Assembly (NCBI GenBank): GCA_027941995.1
Contig: CP115966.1
Coordinates: forward strand, 806,001-870,000
Source: Erythrobacteraceae bacterium WH01K
GTDB taxonomy: Bacteria; Pseudomonadota; Alphaproteobacteria; Sphingomonadales; Sphingomonadaceae
Reading direction: 5' to 3'
Length of the DNA stretch: 64,000 nt
A model generated the notes under the pieces. It made no database searches and was not told where the DNA came from. It saw only the letters and a list, made by a program, of their open reading frames with translations. Positions 34,101 through 42,773 of the stretch are shown in pieces (position 1 is the first letter of the stretch; each line of letters begins with the position of its first letter). The position numbers were made by a program, and so were the translations under genes.

Positions 34101-34587
34101 CAACGACAGCTCGTCGGGCAGCGACAACGCGGTTCTCTACATCCCGACCGGTGTGAACGACCCGAACGTGTCGCCCCTGTCGGATGCCGGTGCCGTGGCC
34201 GATCTGCTCAACTACCTGAACACCAGCGAAGTTGGTGAGCAGTGCAGCTTCACCGCCGGTCAGTCGATCGCCCGTAATTCCTGCCGCAACGACTGGAACT
34301 ACGACCTCGACCTGCGCCTGAGCCAGGAAGTTCCGTTCATCGGTTCCTTCACCGGGATCGCCAACGACCGGCTCGAGCTGTTCGCGGACTTCGACAACTT
34401 CCTGAACTTCATCGACGACGGGGCGAACATCATCGCTTCGCGCGGTGACTTCGTGGACCTCGTCGATGGCGGCGTGGACGACCAGGGCCGGTACATCATC
34501 TCGGGCTTCAACCCGGACGATACCGAATTCGTCGGCACGACCAGCTCGATCTGGCGCATCCAGGTCGGCGTTCGCTACGAGTTCTGA
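31147..34587 (+). CDS. Large Oar-like TonB-dependent receptor
   Basis: This 1146-residue protein starts at ATG 31147. It has a signal peptide (1-27, ...PAPLAAQ), a carboxypeptidase-regulatory-like domain (about 30-115: GIEGTVSGADGVPLSGATV, GSFRAGSLVPGGPYTVTV), a TonB-box-like ADVIVVTAQR, then a plug with the motif CLGGNDRSNTFTVDG, FDVIRETSVEFAPFDVEYS and VNVVTKSGQNEFHGSAFF. This plug pattern is that of OmpA-related Oar/cell-adhesion TonB receptors. The barrel ends in IQVGVRYEF. Codon use is very regular, with strongly preferred GGC/GTC/ACC-type codons, suggesting high expression. It is a single gene followed by a strong hairpin. The substrate is unknown; relatives import peptides or proteins or act in adhesion. 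Confidence 0.9.
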   Translation: MKIKYLLAASVATIGTAVAMPAPLAAQQITSGIEGTVSGADGVPLSGATVVVTDTRTGQVSTLRTDTDGSFRAGSLVPGGPYTVTVTAAGFEGQSVEDQFITISGNTSYDFELTAASAANNADVIVVTAQRAGVQQLAVGPGTAFGEATLEAFPSLTRDVRDIIRLDPRVSLDRANEVDRISCLGGNDRSNTFTVDGIVQADVFGLNGTPFAARNALPLPFDVIRETSVEFAPFDVEYSDFTGCLVNVVTKSGQNEFHGSAFFTFRNDDLRGDSLEGVDNIASPFEEKRWGATLGGPIVKDRLFFYAGYEETDLGNANEFGPFGGGFANEAAFVTQAQFDRFAQIARDVYGQDVGGYPVTLPESSVRYFGRVDAYITDDHRLEGTYQRLEETNVESDTGDQELTGLNSFEDEGTVSDYYSARLYSDWSDTISTEIRVSRSEVADVQGPVGFGEAQSDNPTVRLSVLVPNETSGLIPGGQNGLLSTGPGIFRSANALNTKVDQAKVQMNIDGGDHLFKIGAEVNDLEVFNLFAINATGTLFFSSLDDFAAGRVAPGAFSSVFGGGADAVAGGALGGGDISATPSGDINEAAASFGRTIWSFYAQDEWQATSHLSITAGLRAQLYDGDAPRPNPQFAARYGFTNANAFSKLDTVLLPRLSATYEFDNDGFFSNSRFTAGYGKFSGGDPIVYFSNAFSNNGFSTGQEDTFGPCDAITNTDGSITVVENGQFTGFPECARIAASAEAAAGLSDTQSTDPDFDVPTVSRFNASFTTDFGTPTGFFSGWRLNLDYIYSRFHDTLNFVDLAQTPDIRTNGGFTVDGRPIYAAIDPTAAGCGATLVGSGGTPPVYNNVTPACFATGRDDEIQLTNGPSYDSHVASISLAKNFNGGIITDGGNVNFRLGYAFTDSNNNRNVGSSTATSSYDVTAAFDRQNPAISTSNYETRHNFSAALNLREQFIDGYDTSLGIFFRAYEGRPYSLTFDGGGVFNDSSSGSDNAVLYIPTGVNDPNVSPLSDAGAVADLLNYLNTSEVGEQCSFTAGQSIARNSCRNDWNYDLDLRLSQEVPFIGSFTGIANDRLELFADFDNFLNFIDDGANIIASRGDFVDLVDGGVDDQGRYIISGFNPDDTEFVGTTSSIWRIQVGVRYEF

Positions 34588-34624
34588 TCGAACCTGACAT
34601 TGCGATCCCGCGGGATCGCACAGG

Positions 34625-34658
34625 CGGCGGCCCTTCCACCATGGAAGGGCCGCCGTTT
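34625..34658. terminator. Bidirectional rho-independent terminator
   Basis: A 14-bp perfect stem CGGCGGCCCTTCCA (34625-34638) / 34642-34655 with a 3-base loop is followed by TTT. It lies between the Oar-like receptor and the converging histidine kinase. An 18-base palindrome GCGATCCCGCGGGATCGC lies just before it. Confidence 0.85.
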
Positions 34659-34666
34659 GCGTTTCC

Positions 34667-37462
34667 TCATGCCGCCTGCAGCAATTGCCGGGCGATCTGG
34701 CGACTGGCGGCGACGGGCTCGCCCGATTTCAGGGCCCGCTCCAGCGCGCCCGCGTGCTGCCCCAGTTCGTCCTCGCCGAACATCCCTGCCGTTCCGGCCA
34801 GCTTGTGCACGATGCGCGCCAGGTCTTCCCGTGCGCGGTCGTCCATGCGGTCCTGCGCCACCAGCGCGCGTACCGCCTCGACCGCCTCGCGCCGCCTCTC
34901 CAGCCATCTCTCCCGCGCGCTTTCGGCCACGGGGGAGGGGCGGGGCGCGAAGGAAAGCGTGGCCCCTGCCTCGTCGGCCGATGCAGGCAGCCACCGGTGC
35001 AGGGCTTTCAGCAATTCGCCGAAAACCAGCGGTTTCGCGAGATGCGACTGCATCCCGGCCTGCTGCGAGGCGGCGATATCCTCGGGAAAGGCATTCGCCG
35101 TCAGCGCGATGATGGGAAGCGCGGCCCCGTCGATCCCGTCCGCCCTGATCCGCCGGGTTGCGGCGTATCCGTCCATGCCCGGCATCTGGACGTCCATCAG
35201 CACCAGGTCATAAGGCGCGCCCCCGGCCCGGGCCGCCAGCACCTTCTCGACCGCCTGCGCGCCGTCCACGGCAATGTCCGGGGTGAGGCCGCATCGCTCC
35301 AGCATGGCGCCCACGAGCAGGCGATTGACGTCGTGATCCTCTGCCAAGAGGATGCGCGCATCCCGGCGCAGGATCGGCTCGGGCGAGGGGGCAGCGTCCT
35401 CGGGCCGGGCGATGCTGCGTTCGCGCGCGCAGACCAGCGGTACGCGCAAGGTGAAGCAGGAGCCTGCGCCTGGCGTGCTCGAACAGCTGAGCGTGCCGCC
35501 GAGCAACTCTGCCAGTTGGCGCGAAATAGAAAGGCCAAGGCCGGTTCCGCCATATTTGCGGGAGGTCTTGCCATCCGCCTGCTGGAACGGGTTGAAGATA
35601 TCGTCCAGCCGCTCGCGCGAGATACCGATGCCGGTATCCTTGACCGCGACGACCAGTTCGCTTTTCGCCGCCCTCGCGGTCACGGAAATGCGCCCCGTTT
35701 CCGTGAATTTCACCGCATTGCCGATCAGGTTCAGGATGATCTGCCGCAGGCGCAACTGGTCGATCAGGATTTCCGGCGGCAGGCCCGGTTCGACCGAGGC
35801 GGACAGCGCGATATCCTTTTGCTGCGCATGGGCCGCGTGCAGCCGGACACAGCCCTGCAGCAGGTGCGACACGTCGACATTCTCCGGCGTGATGACAATC
35901 TGGCCGGCCTCGATCTTGGAAATGTCGAGTATGTCGTTCAGCAGCAGCATCATCGACCGCCCGGACTCGTAGATCAGGTTCGCATAGCGGCGTTCTTCCT
36001 CCTGCAGGTCCGCCTTGCGCAGCAATTCGGCAAAGCCCAGCACGCCGTTCATGGGAGTGCGGATCTCATGGCTCATATTGGCGAGGAATTCCGATTTCGC
36101 GCGGGCGGCGTTTTCCGCGTGGCGGCGCGCGCGAACCAGTTGCCGCTCCAGGATGACCCGGTCGGTCACGTCGCGGGCGGAAAACAGGATGCCCTCGTGG
36201 CTGCCGGTCACAGGGTTCTTCGCGACCACGCAATCCGCCTCGATGAAGACAGGGCTGCCATTCTCGTCGTCGAGCAGCCGGCGATAGGTAAAGCGTTCCT
36301 TGGCCGACTGGCCGGACATCAGCCGCTCGTGGGCCGCAAGGATCGTCTCGCGCGCCTCGTCATGCATCCGGTCGGTGGTCTTTTGGCCGAGGAACTCCTC
36401 CGGTCCCGCACCCAGGACATCGGCCACCGACGGGGACACATAGGTGCAGATGCCGTCCGCATCGAAGCGCAGGATGGCATCGCTGATATTGCTGGTCAGC
36501 AGGTCCAGTTCCTCGCGCCGGGCGGCCAGGGCTTCGGTCATCTGGCGGCGTCCGTGCAGCACGGCGGCCACCGGCAGGCCGATCAGGAAAGCGGACGCGA
36601 TGAAGGCCTGCAGGACGATCAGCTGCTCGGTCAGCCCGCCATCGATCAGCGTGATGGGGCCCTGCCCGTTCCAGGTGAATACCGTGGCGATGACCGAGAC
36701 CTTGATGGTCGAGAACGCGGTGCCCAGATTGCCCAGCCTGAAGGCGTAGAGCACGATAACGGGCAGCACCAGGAACAGCAGCGGATAGCCATTCTGCGCA
36801 AATACCGCGACCGTCGCGCCCGTGCCCAGCGTCGTCAGCAGCAGCCAGTCGCGCCGCTCCTGAACATCGGGCCAGCGCGGGCGGGACAGGCTGTCGGCGA
36901 TGACCAGCAGGCAGGGGGTCAGGATCACGATGCCCAGCGCATCGGTCAGCCACCATTTCAGGAACCCGGCCACAGGCGCGGCGCCGTCTGCAAAAAGTGC
37001 CGCAGTCGCGACCAGTGCGCTGGCGAGCGGTGCCAGCGTTCCCGCCAACAGGGCGACCATGATCAGTGCGCGGATGTCGCGCATATCCGCAGTCGGCCCG
37101 CAAAGGCGGCGCACCAGCGTCACCGCCAGGAATATCTCGATCGAATTGGCACTCGACAGCGCCAGCGCCTTTGCCAGCGTGTCGCCCACTGCCAGGTTGG
37201 CCGCGATGCTCCCGGCAAACAGGCAGGCATAGAGCATCGGCTCCAGCGACCTTTTCCGGCGCAGGAGGTATGCGATGGCGAAAGCGTTGGGCACCCAGAC
37301 CGCCGCGATCCGCCCGCTGCCGCGCGATGTCTCGATACTGGCATAGGCGAGGCAGCCGAATAGGACGCCCCATGCCAGCGCGGTCAGCGCTGCGCGTATA
37401 TTGGACGGTCGGTCCGCTCTTTTTTTGGTCCAGCCCCTGTCTTGCACCCGGTTTTCCTGCAT
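34667..37462 (-). CDS. Hybrid sensor histidine kinase (MASE1-PAS-HisKA-HATPase-REC-Hpt)
   Basis: This 931-residue inner-membrane kinase starts at ATG 37462 after AAGGGG. An eight-helix MASE1 sensor spans about 22-300 (VWVPNAFAIAYLLR, FLKWWLTDALGIVILTP). A PAS domain (about 318-440: ISDAILRFDADGICTYVSP) leads to HisKA with phospho-His465 (FLANMSHEIRTPMNG). The HATPase domain has KYGGTGLGLSISRQL. The receiver has Asp757 (LMDVQMPGMDG), and a C-terminal Hpt has His886 (IVHKLAGTAGMFG). It thus carries a whole His-Asp-His relay in one chain. The final response regulator is not adjacent. The signal is unknown; MASE1 domains occur in membrane-embedded sensors of many kinds. Confidence 0.93.
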   Translation of the reverse strand: MQENRVQDRGWTKKRADRPSNIRAALTALAWGVLFGCLAYASIETSRGSGRIAAVWVPNAFAIAYLLRRKRSLEPMLYACLFAGSIAANLAVGDTLAKALALSSANSIEIFLAVTLVRRLCGPTADMRDIRALIMVALLAGTLAPLASALVATAALFADGAAPVAGFLKWWLTDALGIVILTPCLLVIADSLSRPRWPDVQERRDWLLLTTLGTGATVAVFAQNGYPLLFLVLPVIVLYAFRLGNLGTAFSTIKVSVIATVFTWNGQGPITLIDGGLTEQLIVLQAFIASAFLIGLPVAAVLHGRRQMTEALAARREELDLLTSNISDAILRFDADGICTYVSPSVADVLGAGPEEFLGQKTTDRMHDEARETILAAHERLMSGQSAKERFTYRRLLDDENGSPVFIEADCVVAKNPVTGSHEGILFSARDVTDRVILERQLVRARRHAENAARAKSEFLANMSHEIRTPMNGVLGFAELLRKADLQEEERRYANLIYESGRSMMLLLNDILDISKIEAGQIVITPENVDVSHLLQGCVRLHAAHAQQKDIALSASVEPGLPPEILIDQLRLRQIILNLIGNAVKFTETGRISVTARAAKSELVVAVKDTGIGISRERLDDIFNPFQQADGKTSRKYGGTGLGLSISRQLAELLGGTLSCSSTPGAGSCFTLRVPLVCARERSIARPEDAAPSPEPILRRDARILLAEDHDVNRLLVGAMLERCGLTPDIAVDGAQAVEKVLAARAGGAPYDLVLMDVQMPGMDGYAATRRIRADGIDGAALPIIALTANAFPEDIAASQQAGMQSHLAKPLVFGELLKALHRWLPASADEAGATLSFAPRPSPVAESARERWLERRREAVEAVRALVAQDRMDDRAREDLARIVHKLAGTAGMFGEDELGQHAGALERALKSGEPVAASRQIARQLLQAA

Positions 37463-37574
37463 ATTTCGCCCCTTCGCGGTAATTGTAGAGAGCGAAGAGG
37501 GTTTGCGGGCGGCACGGCCATCGGTTTAGGGTCCCAAGACAGATTGGCGCCCATCGACGAGGGGATTTGCGACA

Positions 37575-38315
37575 ATGGCCGAGGGCGAGAATTTCATCAG
37601 CAGGAAACGGCGGCCGCGCGTCCCCGTGCTGATCGCCATCGCCCTTCTGCATGTCGCCATTTTCTATGGCCTCATACGTGCGCTGGCGCCCGATTTCACG
37701 GCCGGGGTGGAGCAGTCGGTGACCGAGGCCTTCACCGTGACAATCACCGCGCCGCCCGAGGAAGAGCCTCCCCCGCCGCCGGAACCCCGGCCCGAACCGG
37801 ATGAAGGCGCGCAGGGCGATCCGGGGCGCGAGGCTGTGCCGCGCGACACCGCCACACCCACTCCGCGTATCCGCGTGCGCGAGGATCCGCCTGCACCGCG
37901 CGCCACCTCCACCGGCAGCGCGGTAAACAGCGGGGCGGCAGACAGCGGTTCGGGCACGGGTGCAGGAGGCTCAGGCGATGGCACGGGCAGCGGCCGAGGC
38001 GGCGAAGGGCAGGGCGGCCCCCCGGTCCAGGTGGCTCCGCCCCGCCTGGTGGAAAGCATTTCCGATTCCTCGCTGTTTCCCATTCCCCCCGGCGGCCGGG
38101 AAGCGCGGGTGGGCAGGCGGGCCGTCGCCATCCTCAACGTATCGGCCGAAGGCCAGGTGACCGGGTGCCGCATCCGGGAATCGAGCGGCTTCCCGGAAAC
38201 GGATGCGGCCCTGTGCCGGCTGGCCCCGCAATATATCCGCTTCGAACCGGCGCGAGACCAGAACGGCGAGCCGATGGCCTCTGTCTTCGGTTACCAGCAG
38301 AGGTTCTTCAATTGA
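37575..38315 (+). CDS. tonB: TonB energy-transducer protein
   Basis: This 246-residue protein has a short basic cytoplasmic tail, one membrane anchor (about 17-38), a Pro/Glu-rich stretch (about 60-80), a Gly/Ser-rich linker (about 112-150) and a C-terminal TonB domain (about 180-246: AVAILNVSAEGQVTGCRI, FPETDAALCRL, IRFEPARD). It transmits proton-motive force to outer-membrane receptors, of which this window has several. No exbB/exbD is adjacent. The linker is Gly-rich rather than Lys-Pro-rich along its second half. Confidence 0.88.
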   Translation: MAEGENFISRKRRPRVPVLIAIALLHVAIFYGLIRALAPDFTAGVEQSVTEAFTVTITAPPEEEPPPPPEPRPEPDEGAQGDPGREAVPRDTATPTPRIRVREDPPAPRATSTGSAVNSGAADSGSGTGAGGSGDGTGSGRGGEGQGGPPVQVAPPRLVESISDSSLFPIPPGGREARVGRRAVAILNVSAEGQVTGCRIRESSGFPETDAALCRLAPQYIRFEPARDQNGEPMASVFGYQQRFFN

Positions 38316-38373
38316 TGCCGGCGTTTTGCAGCCGGTGACGGAATATCAGGAAACGGCTGGTAGGCATCGCATC

Positions 38374-39414
38374 ATGAGCGAACTGATCCATCCCGTGATC
38401 CTGTGCGGAGGCGGCGGAACGCGCCTGTGGCCGATGAGCCGGCCGGCGCGTGCCAAGCCGTTCCTGCCGCTGCTTGGCGAGCGAACGCTGTTCCAGCAGG
38501 CGCTGGACCGGGTGTCCGGTGGAGGCATCTTCGCAGGGCCGACCGTGGTCGCCGGGGAAGCGCATGTCGGCCATATCCGCGAACAGGGCGGCGATGCCCT
38601 GTCCCTGATCGTCGAACCGTGCGGCCGAAACACCGCGCCTGCCATTGCCCTGGCCGCAGCCCGGCTCCCCGTTGATGCGGTGATGCTCGTCTGCCCGAGC
38701 GACCATCACATCGGCGACGTGCCTGCCTTCGTTACCGGAGCGCAGGCTGCGGCGCATCTCGCGAAGTCCGGATGCCTCGTGGCCTTCGGTATCGCGCCGG
38801 ACCGCCCCGAAACGGGCTACGGATACCTCCAGCGGGGCGAGCCCATGGAGGGCGGCTTCGTGCTGGACCGCTTCGTGGAGAAGCCGGACCGTGCGCGGGC
38901 CGAGCAGTTCCTCGCCGATGGCCGCTTTAGCTGGAATGGCGGAATTTTCGCGTTCACGGCCGGGCGCTTCATGGAGGAATTGTCGCGCCATCGGCCCGAC
39001 ATGGCCGTGGCGGTGCGGCAGGCGGTTGCCGCTGGCGCATCGGACGGCGCGACGTTCCGCCCGGATGCCGGACCGTTCGAGGGGATCGCCGGAGAATCGG
39101 TCGATTATGCCGTGATGGAAAACACGGACAGGGCCGCCATGGTGCCGGTGTCGATGGGATGGTCGGATATCGGAAACTGGCAGGCCCTGCACGAAGCGCG
39201 GGCGGCAGGCGGTGCGGATGCGCAGGGCAATGTTGCAGACCCGCGGCACGAACTTGCCTTTTGCTCCAACGTGATGGCCTTCAGCGACGGGCCCCGCATC
39301 TCGGTCGTCGGACTGGACGGAGTGATTGTGGTCGTCGACGGCGACGAGGTGCTGGTGACCAGCGCCGACGGGGCACAGGCTGTCGGCCAGCTGGCCGGAG
39401 CGAAGGGAAAATGA
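38374..39414 (+). CDS. manC: Mannose-1-phosphate guanylyltransferase
   Basis: This 346-residue nucleotidyltransferase makes GDP-mannose. It has the pyrophosphorylase signature GGGGTRLWPMSRPARAKPF at residues 12-30, then EPCGRNTAPAIALAA, PSDHHI (metal/NDP site), the FVEKP motif and WNGGIFAF. ATG 38374 is the first Met after the intergenic region. It is the short form without a fused phosphomannose isomerase. That enzyme is encoded by the next gene, which overlaps by 4 bases (ATGA), so the pair makes GDP-mannose precursor for polysaccharide or glycoconjugates. Confidence 0.92.
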   Translation: MSELIHPVILCGGGGTRLWPMSRPARAKPFLPLLGERTLFQQALDRVSGGGIFAGPTVVAGEAHVGHIREQGGDALSLIVEPCGRNTAPAIALAAARLPVDAVMLVCPSDHHIGDVPAFVTGAQAAAHLAKSGCLVAFGIAPDRPETGYGYLQRGEPMEGGFVLDRFVEKPDRARAEQFLADGRFSWNGGIFAFTAGRFMEELSRHRPDMAVAVRQAVAAGASDGATFRPDAGPFEGIAGESVDYAVMENTDRAAMVPVSMGWSDIGNWQALHEARAAGGADAQGNVADPRHELAFCSNVMAFSDGPRISVVGLDGVIVVVDGDEVLVTSADGAQAVGQLAGAKGK

Positions 39415-40211
39415 GTGCCCGCCTGAAAACGCGCACGGTCGAGAAGGTGTGGGGACGGCGCGAATTGCCGGACCCCTTTTCCAACCCCTCCGGCAACCCG
39501 ATCGGCGAAATCTGGTTCGAGCCTCCGCCCGAACTGGAGCAGTTGCTGGTCAAGTATCTCTTCACCAACGAGAAACTCTCGGTCCAGTGCCACCCCGGGG
39601 ACGGCAACGCACCGCCGGGCGAGCGGGGGAAGGAAGAGTGCTGGTACGTACTGGATGCACAGCTGGGCGCGAAACTGGCCATCGGGCTGCAGCAGGAGGT
39701 TTCGGAAGGCCATTTGCGAGCCGCCGCGCTCGACGGATCGATCGAGAGCCTGCTGGCATGGCACGAGGTTGCGGCGGGCGATTTCTTCTACCTGCCGGCA
39801 GGAACGATCCACGCCATCGGGCCGGGACTGTCGCTGATCGAAGTGCAGCAGAACAGCGACATAACCTACCGCCTGTACGATTACGGCCGCCCGCGCGAGC
39901 TGCATCTCGATGCCGCGCTGGAAGTCGCCATCCGCGCACCCTACGATGCGGGGCTGTCTCGCAAATTGCCGGAAACGGGCGATGCCGTGCTGGTAGAAGG
40001 CCCGCATTTCCGGCTCGAGCGGATTTGCGGTGCGCCCGGTACCGAGCAATGCGAGCGCCTGGCCGCGCGCGCCCTTATCATCCCGCTTTCGGGGGAATAC
40101 GCGGTCGGTGAAGAGCCGGTTCTCGCCGGGGCGTGCGCGTGGACGCCGGGAATGGACAGGGTGGCCTGGCCGGATGACGGCGTCGCCCTGGTTGCGGCGC
40201 CCCTGGACTGA
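39411..40211 (+). CDS. manA: Class I mannose-6-phosphate isomerase
   Basis: This 266-residue cupin-type isomerase interconverts fructose-6-P and mannose-6-P. The motifs seen are KVWGRRELP, IGEIWFEPP, LSVQCHPGDG (zinc ligands), GKEECWYVLDA, FFYLPAGTIHAIGPGLSLIEVQQNSD (catalytic cupin region, split here for reading) and TYRLYDYGR. It is shorter than E. coli ManA (about 390) but typical for the alphaproteobacterial short form. It starts inside the manC stop codon. It converges on the bacteriophytochrome gene, 3 bases apart. Confidence 0.9.
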   Translation: MSARLKTRTVEKVWGRRELPDPFSNPSGNPIGEIWFEPPPELEQLLVKYLFTNEKLSVQCHPGDGNAPPGERGKEECWYVLDAQLGAKLAIGLQQEVSEGHLRAAALDGSIESLLAWHEVAAGDFFYLPAGTIHAIGPGLSLIEVQQNSDITYRLYDYGRPRELHLDAALEVAIRAPYDAGLSRKLPETGDAVLVEGPHFRLERICGAPGTEQCERLAARALIIPLSGEYAVGEEPVLAGACAWTPGMDRVAWPDDGVALVAAPLD

Positions 40212-40214
40212 CGC

Positions 40215-42773
40215 TCAAGGTCGATAATCGGCGAGAGCCTTCTCCAGTTCGTCCTTGCCGTAAGGCTTCTGCAGCACGCCGCTGGCGCCGGTTTCCCCGT
40301 ATCGGTCGGCCATCTCGCCATAACCGGTGGCGAGGACGAAAGGCACGCCCGATGCCGCCAGCTTTTCGGCCACGGGTTCGCTGGTCGTTTCGCCCAGGTT
40401 GAAGTCGAGAATGGCCCAGTCGGGCTTTTTCTCGTCCAGCATTGCCAGGGCCTGGTCGACGGACGACGCAACGCGGACCTTGGCGACGCCGAGGTCGCCC
40501 AGCAGGCCTTCCACGTCGAGCGCGATGATCAGGCTGTCTTCCACCAGCAGCACGTCGCCCGGAGTATCCTGTGAAGCCTCCTGGACGACGCTGCCCGGCT
40601 CGACCGTAGGTGCAGCGCCCGTGCGGTCCGGTGCATCATCCGGCACTTCGCGCAGGTGGGTCGCAGGGATGACGAACCGCGCGACCACGCCTGCGGGGTC
40701 GTAGGTGATGTCCGCTTCGCCATTCAGCTCGTGCGGGATGGAGCGGTGGATGATCGTGCTGCCGAACCCCTGTCTCTTGGGTTCCCTGACTTCCGGTCCG
40801 CCCGCCTCGCGCCATTCGATTTCGAGGCCGGCGGCTGCATTGCGCGTCAGGGTGACGGTCAGCGTTCCGGTCCCGTCCGACAGGCTGCCATATTTCGCCG
40901 AATTGGTCGTCATCTCGTGGATGACCAGCGCAATGACGGTGTAGGCCTCGGGCGTGACATACATGTCCTCCCCGACGACGGAGAAACGCGACCGCTTCGC
41001 ACCGAGATAGGCTTCCGCCTCGTTCTCGATCAGGCCGGTCAGCGATGCCGGGGACCAGTTTTCGCGGGTGATGTTGTCATGGGCCGATGCCAGCGCGCCG
41101 ATCCGCCCGCCGATCAGTTCGGCCAGTTCCTTGCCGTCGCGCGTCTCGCGGCTCGACTGGTTCACGAGTCCGCGAATGAGGTTCAGGATGTTGCGGACGC
41201 GGTGGTTCAGCTCCGCAATCAGCAATTCGTGCTTTTCCTGCGCCTTCTTGCGTTCGACCGCGACCTCGTCGGTCATTTTGAGCACGACTTCGAGCAGGGC
41301 GACGCGCAGCGATTCCGCCAGCCGGATTTCCGAATCGGAGAAATCCGCACTGCGATTGGCAACCGTTTCCTGCCACGCGGCAAAGCTCTTGCGCGGGCTG
41401 ATGCGAAGGCCCTTCTCTTCCTCGATCAGGACCTTTTCGGGATTGCCCGCCCAGGTCACGACCTGCGGCAGGGGGCGCCGCCAGAGGATGAAGTAATCGC
41501 GCGGCGTGCGCGAAATGGGCAGCATCAATGCGCCGGCGGCCTTGCGGGCGAATCCGGCCGCTTCGGGCAACGTGCCGGACAGGTTCTCGCTCACCACCAC
41601 GCGGCCGCCATTGCTGGCATTGAGCGCGGGCAGGATTGCGCGAAACTCTTCCTCGTTCGGGCCATAGCCTTCCAGCCGGTATTCGCCGTCCACGAAATAG
41701 GCTATGCCGTCATGCGGGATGGCCTTGTTGATCGGCTGCCGCAGGGCGAACAGCTGTTCGCTCAGATTGCCGCCATCGGCGACGCTGCGCAGCAGGCGCT
41801 GGCGCAAATCGTCACCCAGCGTCTGGACCCCGCGCGCCTCGGCATTGAGCAGCCGCTCGACCGATAGCGAGAACAGTTCGGAAAATAGTTCCGCCATCGT
41901 ACGCTGGTCGAAACCCGGCAGGCGCGGCGTCATGTGGTGGCACGAGAACATGCCCCACAGTTGCCCGTCGATCACCAGTGAGATCGTGAGCGAAGCGCGG
42001 ACGTTCATGTTGCGCATGTATTCGACATGCATTTTCGAATGCGCGCGCAGCACGCTCATCGACAGGTCCAGCACGGCTCCGTCGACCGACCGTTCGGGCA
42101 GGACGGGAACCTCTTCCGCTTCCATGTCGGCGATGACGCGGAACCGGTTGCGCACCATCAGGGCGCGGGCCTGCTGCGGAATGTCGGAGGTGGGGTATCG
42201 CAGCCCGAGGAACGAATCGACCTGGGAATGCCGCTCCTCCGCGACCACTTCGCCGCTGCCGTCGGGATGGAAGCGGTAGAGCATGACGCGGTCATAGCCG
42301 AGGATGTCGCGCACCTGGCGCGTGCCTTCCTCCAGCAGGTCCTGCAATTTCGCCTTCTTCTCGAAGCGGGAAAGCAGCGGGCGCAGGGATGACGGGCCGG
42401 AAACGTCGTTATCGGAATGCGGTTCGAACTCGACGACGATGGTGGATGCGCTGTCATGCACCGCGACATCGAACAGCTTTCCATTGCCCGTCAGGTCGAC
42501 ACCGAAAATCCGCTCCACGATATCGCCCGAAATCGAGGCGGACATTGTGCGCAGCCGGGCGAAGACCTCTTCTGTCATGACCTGTCGAAGCGGTGTGCCG
42601 AGAGCGACCGGGCCATCCTTGCCCAGCATTTCACCGGCATTCGCGCTCGCATTGCTGACGGTCCAGTCATCGGCAAAGGCCAGCAGGGCGCCGAAGGGCT
42701 GGATGCAGCCGATGAGGTGAATGGGCTCGCGGTCGCAATTGGTCAGGTCGACCTTTGGATAGCGCTGGATCAT
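40215..42773 (-). CDS. bphP: Bacteriophytochrome HWE-type histidine kinase with receiver domain
   Basis: This 852-residue red/far-red photoreceptor kinase binds biliverdin at Cys13 (LTNCDREPIHLIG), the usual BphP ligand position. The PAS-GAF-PHY module runs to about 500. The GAF contains YDRVMLYRFHPDGSGEVVAE and LRYPTSDIPQQAR, a PxSDIP variant with Thr in place of Ala. The output kinase is HWE/HisKA_2-like with His524 (AELNHRVRNILNL), and a C-terminal receiver has Asp790 (WAILDFNLGE). Its ATG overlaps the stop of the haem oxygenase gene, which makes the chromophore. The light response cannot be read from sequence. Confidence 0.95.
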   Translation of the reverse strand: MIQRYPKVDLTNCDREPIHLIGCIQPFGALLAFADDWTVSNASANAGEMLGKDGPVALGTPLRQVMTEEVFARLRTMSASISGDIVERIFGVDLTGNGKLFDVAVHDSASTIVVEFEPHSDNDVSGPSSLRPLLSRFEKKAKLQDLLEEGTRQVRDILGYDRVMLYRFHPDGSGEVVAEERHSQVDSFLGLRYPTSDIPQQARALMVRNRFRVIADMEAEEVPVLPERSVDGAVLDLSMSVLRAHSKMHVEYMRNMNVRASLTISLVIDGQLWGMFSCHHMTPRLPGFDQRTMAELFSELFSLSVERLLNAEARGVQTLGDDLRQRLLRSVADGGNLSEQLFALRQPINKAIPHDGIAYFVDGEYRLEGYGPNEEEFRAILPALNASNGGRVVVSENLSGTLPEAAGFARKAAGALMLPISRTPRDYFILWRRPLPQVVTWAGNPEKVLIEEEKGLRISPRKSFAAWQETVANRSADFSDSEIRLAESLRVALLEVVLKMTDEVAVERKKAQEKHELLIAELNHRVRNILNLIRGLVNQSSRETRDGKELAELIGGRIGALASAHDNITRENWSPASLTGLIENEAEAYLGAKRSRFSVVGEDMYVTPEAYTVIALVIHEMTTNSAKYGSLSDGTGTLTVTLTRNAAAGLEIEWREAGGPEVREPKRQGFGSTIIHRSIPHELNGEADITYDPAGVVARFVIPATHLREVPDDAPDRTGAAPTVEPGSVVQEASQDTPGDVLLVEDSLIIALDVEGLLGDLGVAKVRVASSVDQALAMLDEKKPDWAILDFNLGETTSEPVAEKLAASGVPFVLATGYGEMADRYGETGASGVLQKPYGKDELEKALADYRP

